Assembly: GCF_036549475.1 (NCBI RefSeq)
Contig: NZ_JAZHLI010000007.1
Coordinates: forward strand, 62,001-126,000
DNA from: Aurantimonas sp036549475
Lineage (GTDB): Bacteria; Pseudomonadota; Alphaproteobacteria; Rhizobiales; Rhizobiaceae
Length of the DNA stretch: 64,000 nt
Direction: 5' to 3'
Shown here piece after piece: positions 55,154-62,848 of the stretch. The position numbers were made by a program, and so were the translations under genes. How positions within the stretch are numbered: position 1 is the stretch's first letter; each line of letters opens with the position of its first letter. Under the pieces are notes generated by a model. That model ran no database searches. It was not told the DNA's origin and saw nothing but the letters and a program-made list of their open reading frames with translations.

Positions 55154-55929
55154 ACCGCGGCCTGCTTGCGCTTGGGCCGCAGCACATGGACATGGGCCGC
55201 GTCGTAGAGTCGGGAATCGATGAAGTCCTCGGCGCCCAGCGCCCGGCCGACGAAGATCAGCGCGGTCCGGGTCAGCTTGGCCTCGCGCGCCTTGCGGTGG
55301 ATATCGCCCAGGGTGCCGTGGATGAAGGCCTCGTCGGGCCAGCCGACGCGATAGGCGATGATCGCCGGGCAGTCCTCGCCATAGGCGGGCAGCGGCAGGA
55401 GCTCGCGCTGGATATGTGGGATGTTGCGGACCGACAGATGGATCGCCATCGTCGCCCCGCTGCGGCCGAGAGTCGACAGTTCCTCGCCTTCCGGCATCTT
55501 CGAGGATTTCATCGCGGTGCGGGTGAGGATCACCGTCTGGCAGATCTCCGGAACGGTTAGTTCAGTCTGCAGTGCCGCCGCGGCGGCGGCAAAGGCCGGC
55601 ACGCCGGGGGTGATGTCGAAGGGGATATCCAGCGCCTTCAGCCGGCGGATCTGCTCGGCGATGGCGCCGTAGAGGGACGGATCGCCCGAATGTACCCGCG
55701 CCACGTCCTCGCCGCGCCCATGGGCCGCCGCGATCTCGTCGATGATCTCGTCCAGCGTCATCGGCGCCGTGTCCAGGACACGTGCATCTGCCGGCGCGGC
55801 CTTCACCACCGCCTCGGGCACCAGCGAGCCGGCATAAAGGCACACCGGGCAGGCTTCGATCAGCCTCAGGCCGCGCACGGTGATAAGGTCGGGCGCGCCG
55901 GGCCCGGCGCCGATGAAATGGACGGTCAT
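55150..55929 (-). CDS. cobM: Precorrin-4 / cobalt-precorrin-4 C11-methyltransferase
   Basis: 259 residues of the uroporphyrin-III-type methylase family (VHFIGAGPGAPDLITVRG, YAGSLV, VHSGDPSLYG). It adds a methyl group at C11 using SAM. It is the last gene of the leftward cbiX operon. Its start overlaps the cbiG-cobJ stop (ATGA). Confidence 0.94.
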   Translation of the reverse strand: MTVHFIGAGPGAPDLITVRGLRLIEACPVCLYAGSLVPEAVVKAAPADARVLDTAPMTLDEIIDEIAAAHGRGEDVARVHSGDPSLYGAIAEQIRRLKALDIPFDITPGVPAFAAAAAALQTELTVPEICQTVILTRTAMKSSKMPEGEELSTLGRSGATMAIHLSVRNIPHIQRELLPLPAYGEDCPAIIAYRVGWPDEAFIHGTLGDIHRKAREAKLTRTALIFVGRALGAEDFIDSRLYDAAHVHVLRPKRKQAAV

Positions 55930-57770
55930 GCCGCGTCTTCCTTTGCTGGGGTCTCCGCCATGCCGGTGCCCGCCTTCCCGGCATAGCCGCGCGGCGTGTA
56001 GACCCATTGCCGGCCGTCGCCGCCGGTCACGGTCCGCGTGTCGGAAGAGCCGACGATCACCACCGTCAGCATGTCGACATCGTCGATGTCCAACGCGTCC
56101 AGGGGCACGATGCGCAGGCGTTCGCCGACGCGGCCGAGATTGGTGGCCAGGACCACCGGCGTATCGGCGGGGCGGTACTTCAGGAGTTCGTCGCGGGCAA
56201 AGGCCAGCTGGGTGCGCCGCTTGCGCGAAACGGGGTTGTAGAAGGCGATGACGAAGTCGCCCTCTGCGGCAGCCCGCACCCGGCGCCGGATGTCGTCCCA
56301 GGGCGTCAGCAGGTCGGACAGGGAGATGGTGCAGAAATCGTGGCCGAGCGGTGCGCCCGCGCGGGCGGCCGCCCCCTGCAGCGCGGAGATTCCCGGCGAG
56401 CATTCGATCCGGATGCGCCTCGCAGCAGCCGACACGCCGTACTTGTCGAGGAGTTCGAAGACCAGCGTCGCCATGGCATAGATGCCGGCATCGCCCGAGC
56501 AGACCAGCGCGACGTGGCGCCCCTCGCCCGCCAGTTCCATGGCGTGGCGCACCCGCGCCTCCTCCATGCCGAGGTCGAAATCATGGCGAATCTTGCCGTC
56601 GGCCAGCGGCCCGAGCAGATCGAGATAGAGCGAATAGCCGACGAGATCGCTCGCCGCGGCGACCATGTCGCTGACCTCAGGGGACCGCCACTCGCCGCCG
56701 CCCGGCCCGATGCCGACGACAAAGAGCCGGCCGCGCGCCCGGCCGAGATGGCTGACTTCCAGCGGCTGCGGTGCCTGAGCGAGCGCTGCGGTGACGCGGC
56801 GGATCTTGCGCTTGGCAAGGCGCAGAAACCCCTCGGCGCCGACGCAGGCGAGCGCCGCGCCCTCGGCGACCCCATGGCAGCCGGTCTCGGCGAAGACGAT
56901 ATCGGACGGCGTGGCAAGGCGCGGTGCCTCGGCCTCCAATTCGGCAGCCGAGAAGAACCGCGCCGGAACGCCGAAATGCGCCGCGACCGCATGAACCGCC
57001 GGCTCGTCGGCCTTCAGGTCGATGGAGGCGACAGCCGCCAGCGCCAGCGGGCTGACCCCGGCTTCGGCCAGCGTCGCCTCGGCCAGCGCGATCGCCTCTT
57101 CGGGCGGCGCATGGCGCTCGCTGCCGATGCCCAGAACCAGGCTTTGGGGCCGGTAGAGAAGTGCGCCTGGGTCCGGCGCGCCCGCCGCCACGCTGGCATG
57201 CAGACGAACGGCACCTTCCTCGGAGAAGGAAATCCGCGATGCGGCGAGCCAGCCCGCAGCAGCGGCCGCGTCGCCGTCCAGCCTGGCCTGCGCGCCGGCA
57301 AGCAGCGCGGCCATGGCGGGCTTGGCGTCCTGCGGATTTTCGAGGCGCCAGCCGGCCGGCGGCGCATCGAGCGCGACGTCGAAGCGCAGATCGCTGGCTG
57401 TCGTGACCGCCGCGAGACCCCCGAGTTCGGCCGCGATGGTCCGGGCCAGGTCGTTGGCGCCGTGATGGCCGCCGAGCAGCGGCACGGTGGCCGAGCCATC
57501 CTCGGCCACGGCGATCACGGGCGGCTCGGCCTGCTTGTCGGACAGGAGCGGTGCCAGGATGCGGATGAGCGCGCCGGCGGCCATCAGCGCGATGATCGGG
57601 CGACCGTCACGGAACAGCGCCTGCAGATGCGGGCCGGCGGCCTCGAAGCGGACTGGCGCGTCGGGGCAACGCGAAGCCGCGCCATGGATCTCGCCGCCCA
57701 GACACGCGGCAAGGCGATCGGCCAGCGGGCGCGCCGTATCGGACAGGATGATGACGGCCGGGCGCTTCAT
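55926..57770 (-). CDS. cobJ: CbiG-CobJ fusion: cobalt-precorrin-5A hydrolase plus C17-methyltransferase
   Basis: 614 residues in three parts. CbiG N-terminal domain lies at about 1-130 (LLGGHHGANDLARTIA), CbiG/CobE C-terminal domain at about 205-325 (LVLGIGSERHAP, IDLKADEPAV), and CobJ SAM methylase at about 348-600 (LFVVGIGPGGGEWR, LVGYSLYLDL, CSGDAGIYAM). CobJ/CbiH contracts the ring at C17, and CbiG opens the lactone that follows, so the fusion joins consecutive chemistry. Its start overlaps the cobI stop by 4 bp. Confidence 0.94.
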   Translation of the reverse strand: MKRPAVIILSDTARPLADRLAACLGGEIHGAASRCPDAPVRFEAAGPHLQALFRDGRPIIALMAAGALIRILAPLLSDKQAEPPVIAVAEDGSATVPLLGGHHGANDLARTIAAELGGLAAVTTASDLRFDVALDAPPAGWRLENPQDAKPAMAALLAGAQARLDGDAAAAAGWLAASRISFSEEGAVRLHASVAAGAPDPGALLYRPQSLVLGIGSERHAPPEEAIALAEATLAEAGVSPLALAAVASIDLKADEPAVHAVAAHFGVPARFFSAAELEAEAPRLATPSDIVFAETGCHGVAEGAALACVGAEGFLRLAKRKIRRVTAALAQAPQPLEVSHLGRARGRLFVVGIGPGGGEWRSPEVSDMVAAASDLVGYSLYLDLLGPLADGKIRHDFDLGMEEARVRHAMELAGEGRHVALVCSGDAGIYAMATLVFELLDKYGVSAAARRIRIECSPGISALQGAAARAGAPLGHDFCTISLSDLLTPWDDIRRRVRAAAEGDFVIAFYNPVSRKRRTQLAFARDELLKYRPADTPVVLATNLGRVGERLRIVPLDALDIDDVDMLTVVIVGSSDTRTVTGGDGRQWVYTPRGYAGKAGTGMAETPAKEDAA

Positions 57771-58510
57771 GTTGCGGGCTCCCGCCGCCCGACGACCGCA
57801 TCGCGGATGCCGGGCTCGGTGCCGCGATAGCCGATGATCATCGAAAAATAAGGGGCGTCGCCCGTGGTTTCGGCCAGGGGCATGATCCGCTCCTCCGGCA
57901 GGGTCACGCGCTCGCAATAGGCGCAGGCTTGCGTCAGTTTCATCGTGTTCAGCAGAGCCTTCACGCGGCCGAAATGCCGGCCGAGCTTCATGATGGCAAA
58001 GGCATCGCAGGCCTCGATCCGCTCGCGCAGGGCGGCATCGTCGAGCGGTCCCGGGATCACTGTCAGCACGTCGTTGCGGGCGGCCAGCGGCCGCTGCGAC
58101 GCAGCCGTCGCGGCCATCACCGAGGAGATGCCAGGCACGATCTCGACCGGAAAGCGGCCCGACAGGCGTTCGAACAGATACATGAAGGAGCCGTAGAAGA
58201 AGGGATCGCCCTCGCAGACGACCGCCACATCCTGGCCTGCGGTCAGGCGATCGCCGATGCGGGACGCGGCCTGGTCGTAGATCGCGGCAGCGGGAAAGCG
58301 CTCGGTGCGCATCGGCACGACGATGGCGATCTCCTCCTGCTCGCCGGTCAGGTGACCTGCGACGATGGACCGGGCAAAGCTCGTGCCATGGTCGGGCGCC
58401 GGATAGGCGATCACCGGCGCAGCCCGAAGAATGCGCAGCGCCTTCAGCGTCAGGAGTTCGGGATCGCCTGGCCCGACGCCGAGCCCGTAGAGGGTGCCCG
58501 GCGCGCTCAC
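57767..58510 (-). CDS. cobI: Precorrin-2 / cobalt-precorrin-2 C20-methyltransferase
   Basis: 247 residues of the SAM methylase family (LYGLGVGPGDPELLTLKA, CEGDPFFYGSFMYL, VPGISSV). It adds the C20 methyl group. The start is GTG 58510 within the cobL stop (GTGA). Confidence 0.94.
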   Translation of the reverse strand: MSAPGTLYGLGVGPGDPELLTLKALRILRAAPVIAYPAPDHGTSFARSIVAGHLTGEQEEIAIVVPMRTERFPAAAIYDQAASRIGDRLTAGQDVAVVCEGDPFFYGSFMYLFERLSGRFPVEIVPGISSVMAATAASQRPLAARNDVLTVIPGPLDDAALRERIEACDAFAIMKLGRHFGRVKALLNTMKLTQACAYCERVTLPEERIMPLAETTGDAPYFSMIIGYRGTEPGIRDAVVGRREPAT

Positions 58511-59730
58511 GCTCGCTCGCTCTTGGTCACATGCCAGTGAATGACCGGCATGGCGGGCCGGAAGCCCCGATAGGGGCCGACCTTCTCGGCCCGGTCCACC
58601 TGGATGCGCATCAGCTCGCCGCCGAGCCGCGCATGCAGGTCGAGCAGGATCACCTCGGATTCCAGCGTGACGGCGTGGGCCACCATACGGCCACCCGGCT
58701 TCAGCGCCGCCCAGGCGGCGTCGAACACGCCGTCGGTCAGGCCGCCGCCGATGAAGACCGCGTCGGGCGCCGGCAGGTCGGCAAAGGCGGCCGGCGCGGT
58801 GCCGGCAAGGATGCGGAGTTCGGGCACACCCAGCGCCTCGGCATTTTCGCGGATCATCGCCAGGCGCGCCTCGACCGGTTCGATGGCGATCGCGGCCATG
58901 CCTGGCGCCGTGCGCAGCCACTCCACCGAGATCGAGCCAGAGCCGGCACCGACATCCCAGAGGAGATGACCGGGCAGCGGCTGCAGGGCGGCAATGGCCA
59001 GGCCGCGCAGGACGCGCTTGGTCATCTTGCCGTCATGGACGAAGGCGTCGTCGGCCAGGCCCGGCACCAGCGGTCGCGGCTCGGCGGCGCGGCCGGGAAG
59101 GCATTCCACCGCCACGGTGTTCAGGTCGGCGATGCCCTCCAGATCGAAATCGGCCGCCACCGTCGCGCGAATCCGTTCGCGGGTCCCGCCGAGATGCTCG
59201 CAGACGATCATCCGGCTGGGCCCGTAGCCGCGGCCGGTGAGGAGCCGCGCCAGCTTCTGGGGCGAGCCGCCATCCTCGGAATAGATCAGCAGCCGGGCGC
59301 CGGGCGCCAGATGCCGCGCCACCGCCTCCAGCGGGCGACCGTGCACCGTCAGGCACTGGCAGTCGGCCAGCGGCCAGCAGAGCGAAGCGGCCGCGAGCTG
59401 GAAGGCCGAGGGCGCGGGCAATACCCGCATCTCGGCCGGATCGACATGGCGCGTCAGTGTCGCGCCGACGCCGAACCACATGGGGTCGCCCGTCGCCAGC
59501 ACCACCGTCGGCGAGCCGGCGCAGGCCTGCAGCGCCACCATGGAATCGCCGAAGGGACGCTCCCATGCGATCTGCTGAGCGTCGAAATCGTCGAGCATCG
59601 CCAGATGGCGCTCACCGCCGAAGATGGTGTGGGCGGCACGCAGCGCGTCCAGCGCTTCCGACGACAGCGAGTCGAGCCCGCCATCGCCGATTCCCACCAC
59701 CGTCAGCCAGGGCTGGGCCGTGTCGGACAT
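58507..59730 (-). CDS. cobL: Precorrin-6Y C5,15-methyltransferase (CbiE-CbiT fusion)
   Basis: 407 residues: the CbiE methylase half (about 1-210; VVGIGDGGLDSL, ATGDPMWFG) and the CbiT half with a class I SAM motif DVGAGSGSISVEW (259-271). It methylates C5 and C15 and decarboxylates the acetate arm. It starts 3 nt after cobH. Confidence 0.95.
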   Translation of the reverse strand: MSDTAQPWLTVVGIGDGGLDSLSSEALDALRAAHTIFGGERHLAMLDDFDAQQIAWERPFGDSMVALQACAGSPTVVLATGDPMWFGVGATLTRHVDPAEMRVLPAPSAFQLAAASLCWPLADCQCLTVHGRPLEAVARHLAPGARLLIYSEDGGSPQKLARLLTGRGYGPSRMIVCEHLGGTRERIRATVAADFDLEGIADLNTVAVECLPGRAAEPRPLVPGLADDAFVHDGKMTKRVLRGLAIAALQPLPGHLLWDVGAGSGSISVEWLRTAPGMAAIAIEPVEARLAMIRENAEALGVPELRILAGTAPAAFADLPAPDAVFIGGGLTDGVFDAAWAALKPGGRMVAHAVTLESEVILLDLHARLGGELMRIQVDRAEKVGPYRGFRPAMPVIHWHVTKSERA

Positions 59731-59733
59731 GGC

Positions 59734-61296
59734 CTATTCGAGCCCCTGTGCCAGCGCATTGACGGCAGCGGCGGCCATGGCGCTGCCGCCGCGCCGGCCC
59801 GACAGGGTCACGAAGGGGATGCCACGCGGATCGCGCACCAGCTCGGCCTTGGATTCCGCCGCGCCGACGAAGCCGACCGGCAGACCGACGATCAGCGCCG
59901 GCCGCGCCGCGCCCTCGTCGATGCGCTCCAGAAGCCGGAACAGGGCGGTCGGCGCGTTGCCGATGGCCACGATCGCGCCGTCCATGACGTCGTTCCACAG
60001 ATCGACCTGCGCGGCCGAACGGGTGGTGCCCTCGCGCTCGGCGATACGGCGCGTGCGCGGATCGTTCAGCCGGCAAACGATCTTGTTCTGGTGCGGCAGC
60101 CGCGCCGAGATGATGCCGTGGGACACCATTTCGGCGTCGCAGAGGATTGGCGCACCCCGGTCGAGCGCTGCGCGCCCGGCCTCGATCGCGTCCTCGGACA
60201 GGACCAGGTCGGAGACGATGTCCGGCATGCCGCAGGCGTGGACCAGCCGGATGGCGAGGTCATGGGCGGCCTCCGGCAGGTTCGACAGGTCGGCTTCGGC
60301 ACGGATCAGCCGGAAGCTCTCGGCATAGATCGCCGCGGGATCGCGCAGGTAGTTGAGCCGCGATCCCGGCGCCACATAGGCGTCCGGTTCCTCTGCCGCG
60401 GTTTCCGCCAGCCGGTGGCCGAGACCGGCGATCCAGCCTTCCTCGCTCAGCACCCGCTCGCGCTCGGCTTCGGACAGGTCCGACGGCGCGGCCAGGAGTT
60501 CGCCGAAGCGGCCATCCGCGTCGAAGCGGGCGAAGATCTCGGCAAGCCCCTGCACCTGCGCCTCGTCGAGGCAGGATTTTTCGCCCCGTTCGATCGCCGC
60601 CAGGCTCGGATAGATCTCGGCCAGCACGATCGGCGCACCGAGATCGTCGGCAAAGCGCGTCTCGAACGGCCAGACGGAGACATGCTCGGCGAATTCGGGG
60701 TCGCGGCGCAGATGCTCCAGCCGGGCGATTCCGGTGATCGCCTGGCTGCCGACGCTGCCGGCAAACGCCAGTTTCCAGACGGGCTGGGCCTTGGCGGTGC
60801 GCTGTTCGGCCAGGCGCTTCTCGGGCAGCGCCGTCGGATAGGGCTCGGGCCGGGCGACGGGCAGGCCCGGCACTTCCTGGTGCATCGGCCGGCCCCAATA
60901 CATCGGCGCGAAGGCCAGCGCCTCGCGGTTCAGCCGGCCGGTCACCTCGAAGCGGTTGGAGAAATTGTCGTCGCGGTCCTGCATCGCTTCGGCGAGGAAA
61001 TGCCACAGGGCCCGCCAATCCGGCGTGCCGGCAATGGCGGCGGCGGCCCCGGCCGGGTAGCCGAAGGGAAAGTCGAAGCCGGCGAAGACGCGCTTGTTCT
61101 CGGCCAGCGAGTCCCGGAAGAACTGCCGCAGCATGGCCATCGCCGCCGAGCGGGTCGATGGATTAGCGGTCTCCAGAAGCCGCGTCTCGCCGCCCTCGCG
61201 CTCGGCAAAGGCGATCCAGATGGAATCCTTGCCGGTGGTCGGCGTGTTCGAAGCAGACCAGTCGACGATCGCGTAGCGGTCGAACAGCGGCGTCAT
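59734..61296 (-). CDS. cobH: Precorrin-8X methylmutase CobH with an unusual 310-residue N-terminal domain
   Basis: 520 residues, more than twice the usual 210. CobH occupies about 315-520 with catalytic His353 (LVHACGMPDI), CDAEMV, NAPTAL and GLPVGFVGAAESK. It moves the C11 methyl group to C12. The N-terminal part (1-310) is soluble. It has VDWSAS (11-16), FDFPFGYP (74-81) and LAEIYPS (225-231), acidic motifs that recall DUF429-like RNase-H-fold proteins, a tentative reading. The frame is continuous with no stop or frameshift between the parts. It sits between cbiX and cobL. Confidence 0.9.
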   Translation of the reverse strand: MTPLFDRYAIVDWSASNTPTTGKDSIWIAFAEREGGETRLLETANPSTRSAAMAMLRQFFRDSLAENKRVFAGFDFPFGYPAGAAAAIAGTPDWRALWHFLAEAMQDRDDNFSNRFEVTGRLNREALAFAPMYWGRPMHQEVPGLPVARPEPYPTALPEKRLAEQRTAKAQPVWKLAFAGSVGSQAITGIARLEHLRRDPEFAEHVSVWPFETRFADDLGAPIVLAEIYPSLAAIERGEKSCLDEAQVQGLAEIFARFDADGRFGELLAAPSDLSEAERERVLSEEGWIAGLGHRLAETAAEEPDAYVAPGSRLNYLRDPAAIYAESFRLIRAEADLSNLPEAAHDLAIRLVHACGMPDIVSDLVLSEDAIEAGRAALDRGAPILCDAEMVSHGIISARLPHQNKIVCRLNDPRTRRIAEREGTTRSAAQVDLWNDVMDGAIVAIGNAPTALFRLLERIDEGAARPALIVGLPVGFVGAAESKAELVRDPRGIPFVTLSGRRGGSAMAAAAVNALAQGLE

Positions 61297-61329
61297 CCGG
61301 TCCTCGTGAAGCTGGAGTGCGGCAATCCC

Positions 61330-62490
61330 TCAGGCCTTGCGCATCGAACGCGGCCCGAGCGGGTGGTCGGCATGGGGATAGGGATGATGGTGATGGTCGG
61401 CCGCCCCATGGGAATGGGAATGGTGGCCGTGCCCATGGGCATGGCCATGATCGTGTGCCGCATGGTGGGCATGGGAATCGTCGTGGGAATGCTCATGTCC
61501 ATGGCCGTGCCCGTGATCGGCGGCTGTTTTATGGTCATGGGCGTGGGCCGGTGCGTGATCGACCGTCACGTTTCGGCAGGCCCCCGTGCAGACCGTGTCG
61601 CAGAGCGTGCAGTCGGCCGACGAGCCGACGCCTTCGACGTGATGGTGATGGCTCTCCTGCGCCAGACCCACCTCCGCCTCGAAGCCCAGCACCTGCTCAC
61701 GGTACTTGCACATCTGGCAGTTCATGTTGTTGGTGCCCTCGAGGATTTCGCCGAGACGGTCGACGAAGGTCTCCACCACCAGATCGTGGGCGCCCAGATA
61801 GGGCGCCTTGAGGAACCGGATCTCCGGATGGGCCGCGGCCACGACGTCGGTCTGGTCGTAGATCCGCCGCACCAGGACACCGGTGAACAGGAAATACGGG
61901 AAGACGACGATGCGGCTGTAGCCGAGGCGGCTGGCATGCTCGAGGCCCGGTTCGACCAGCGGGAAGGTGACGCCGGAATAGACCGTCTCGCCCCAGCCGA
62001 AGCCGAGGCCTTCCCACAGCATCCGCATGACCTTGGCGACGTTGGAATTGGCGTCGGGGTCCGAGGCGCCGCGGCCCACTACCACCAGCATGGTGTCGTG
62101 CAGCTTGTCGCCCTCCTGCCAGCCATCGGCGCGCAGGCATTCCTTGATCCGCTCGCCGGCGGCGCGGATCATCTTCAGATCGACGCCGAGCTCGCGGCCA
62201 TATTCGATGCGCAGGCCGTTGGCCGCGGCATAGGTGTTGAGGACGGACGGGATGTCGTTCTTGGCATGGCCCGCCGCGAACAGCATGCCCGGCAGGGCCA
62301 GCACGGTCTCGGCGCCCGAATCCTTCAGCTTGTCGAGACCGTCGCGAATGACCGGCTTGGCGAATTCCAGATAGCCATGCTCGACCGACCAGTCGGGCAG
62401 CCGGGTGCGCAGCTTCTCGGCAAGTCCCCCGAACTCGATCATCGCGCCCTGGTCGCGGCTGCCATGGCCGCAGAGCATCAAAGCCTTCAT
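61330..62490 (-). CDS. cbiX: Sirohydrochlorin cobaltochelatase CbiX with cysteine cluster and His-rich tail
   Basis: 386 residues. Two chelatase-type halves carry His9 (LCGHGSRD) and His75 (AAGHAKNDIP). Next come MNCQMCKYR (Cys258, Cys261) and CTLCDTVCTGAC (Cys294-305), then a tail from about 311 with nearly thirty His. B. megaterium CbiX similarly has an MxCxxC iron-sulfur motif and a His-rich end. It inserts cobalt early, into sirohydrochlorin. GAGAGGAA precedes ATG 62490, with an ATG at 62508 also possible. It is the first gene after the cobalamin riboswitch. Confidence 0.93.
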   Translation of the reverse strand: MKALMLCGHGSRDQGAMIEFGGLAEKLRTRLPDWSVEHGYLEFAKPVIRDGLDKLKDSGAETVLALPGMLFAAGHAKNDIPSVLNTYAAANGLRIEYGRELGVDLKMIRAAGERIKECLRADGWQEGDKLHDTMLVVVGRGASDPDANSNVAKVMRMLWEGLGFGWGETVYSGVTFPLVEPGLEHASRLGYSRIVVFPYFLFTGVLVRRIYDQTDVVAAAHPEIRFLKAPYLGAHDLVVETFVDRLGEILEGTNNMNCQMCKYREQVLGFEAEVGLAQESHHHHVEGVGSSADCTLCDTVCTGACRNVTVDHAPAHAHDHKTAADHGHGHGHEHSHDDSHAHHAAHDHGHAHGHGHHSHSHGAADHHHHPYPHADHPLGPRSMRKA

Positions 62491-62534
62491 CGCCCCCGTT
62501 CCTCTCATCTCGAAGCCGGAGGAGCCGCGGCGGC

Positions 62535-62635
62535 CGGGGCCGGTCTGCGGTTCGGTCCGACAGCTCCGTCTTGGCCCCCTGCTTGGGTCGGCCGCACCGG
62601 AATGATTTCAGCCCGTCACGCGGGCACCGTCAGTT
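62535..62635 (-). ncRNA. Cobalamin riboswitch (compact type) upstream of cbiX
   Basis: Read leftward: ACGGTGCCCG (from 62630), a GCCCG/CGGGC hairpin, CTGAAA, TTCCGGTGCGGC (around 62600), ACGGAGCTGTC, and a CAGACCGGCC B12-box-like end (62547-62538). These match the conserved order of cobalamin riboswitches, but the aptamer is short. The start of cbiX lies about 45 nt on, so it could block translation or transcription when B12 is plentiful. Confidence 0.75.
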
Positions 62636-62848
62636 CACGTCATGGCCTAGACCGCAAGCCGCCCCGTCGTCAAACGAAGTGTTGGGGCGCGCCGGCAAGC
62701 TCGCTGCGCCGACACCCGGACAGCGGACGGCTTGACCGGCCGACGCGCCCTGCAGCGCCAGCTTGGGCGCGGCGGCGCACAAATGCTATTGCGGGCGGAA
62801 CGCGGTCGCGCGCCTCATCCGCCGGCCCCGCCACGCAAGGATCTCCGC
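62636..62848. other. Intergenic region between the riboswitch and cobQ
   Basis: About 210 bp with no gene and no second riboswitch that I could recognise. It must hold the divergent promoters of cbiX and cobQ, but no clear -35/-10 pair stands out. Confidence 0.4.

Noticed and set aside
61370..61560. Low-complexity tandem repeat DNA
   Set aside because: The repetition comes from alternating CAT/CAC and GGC/GCC codons of the CbiX His-rich tail, with no fixed repeat unit.
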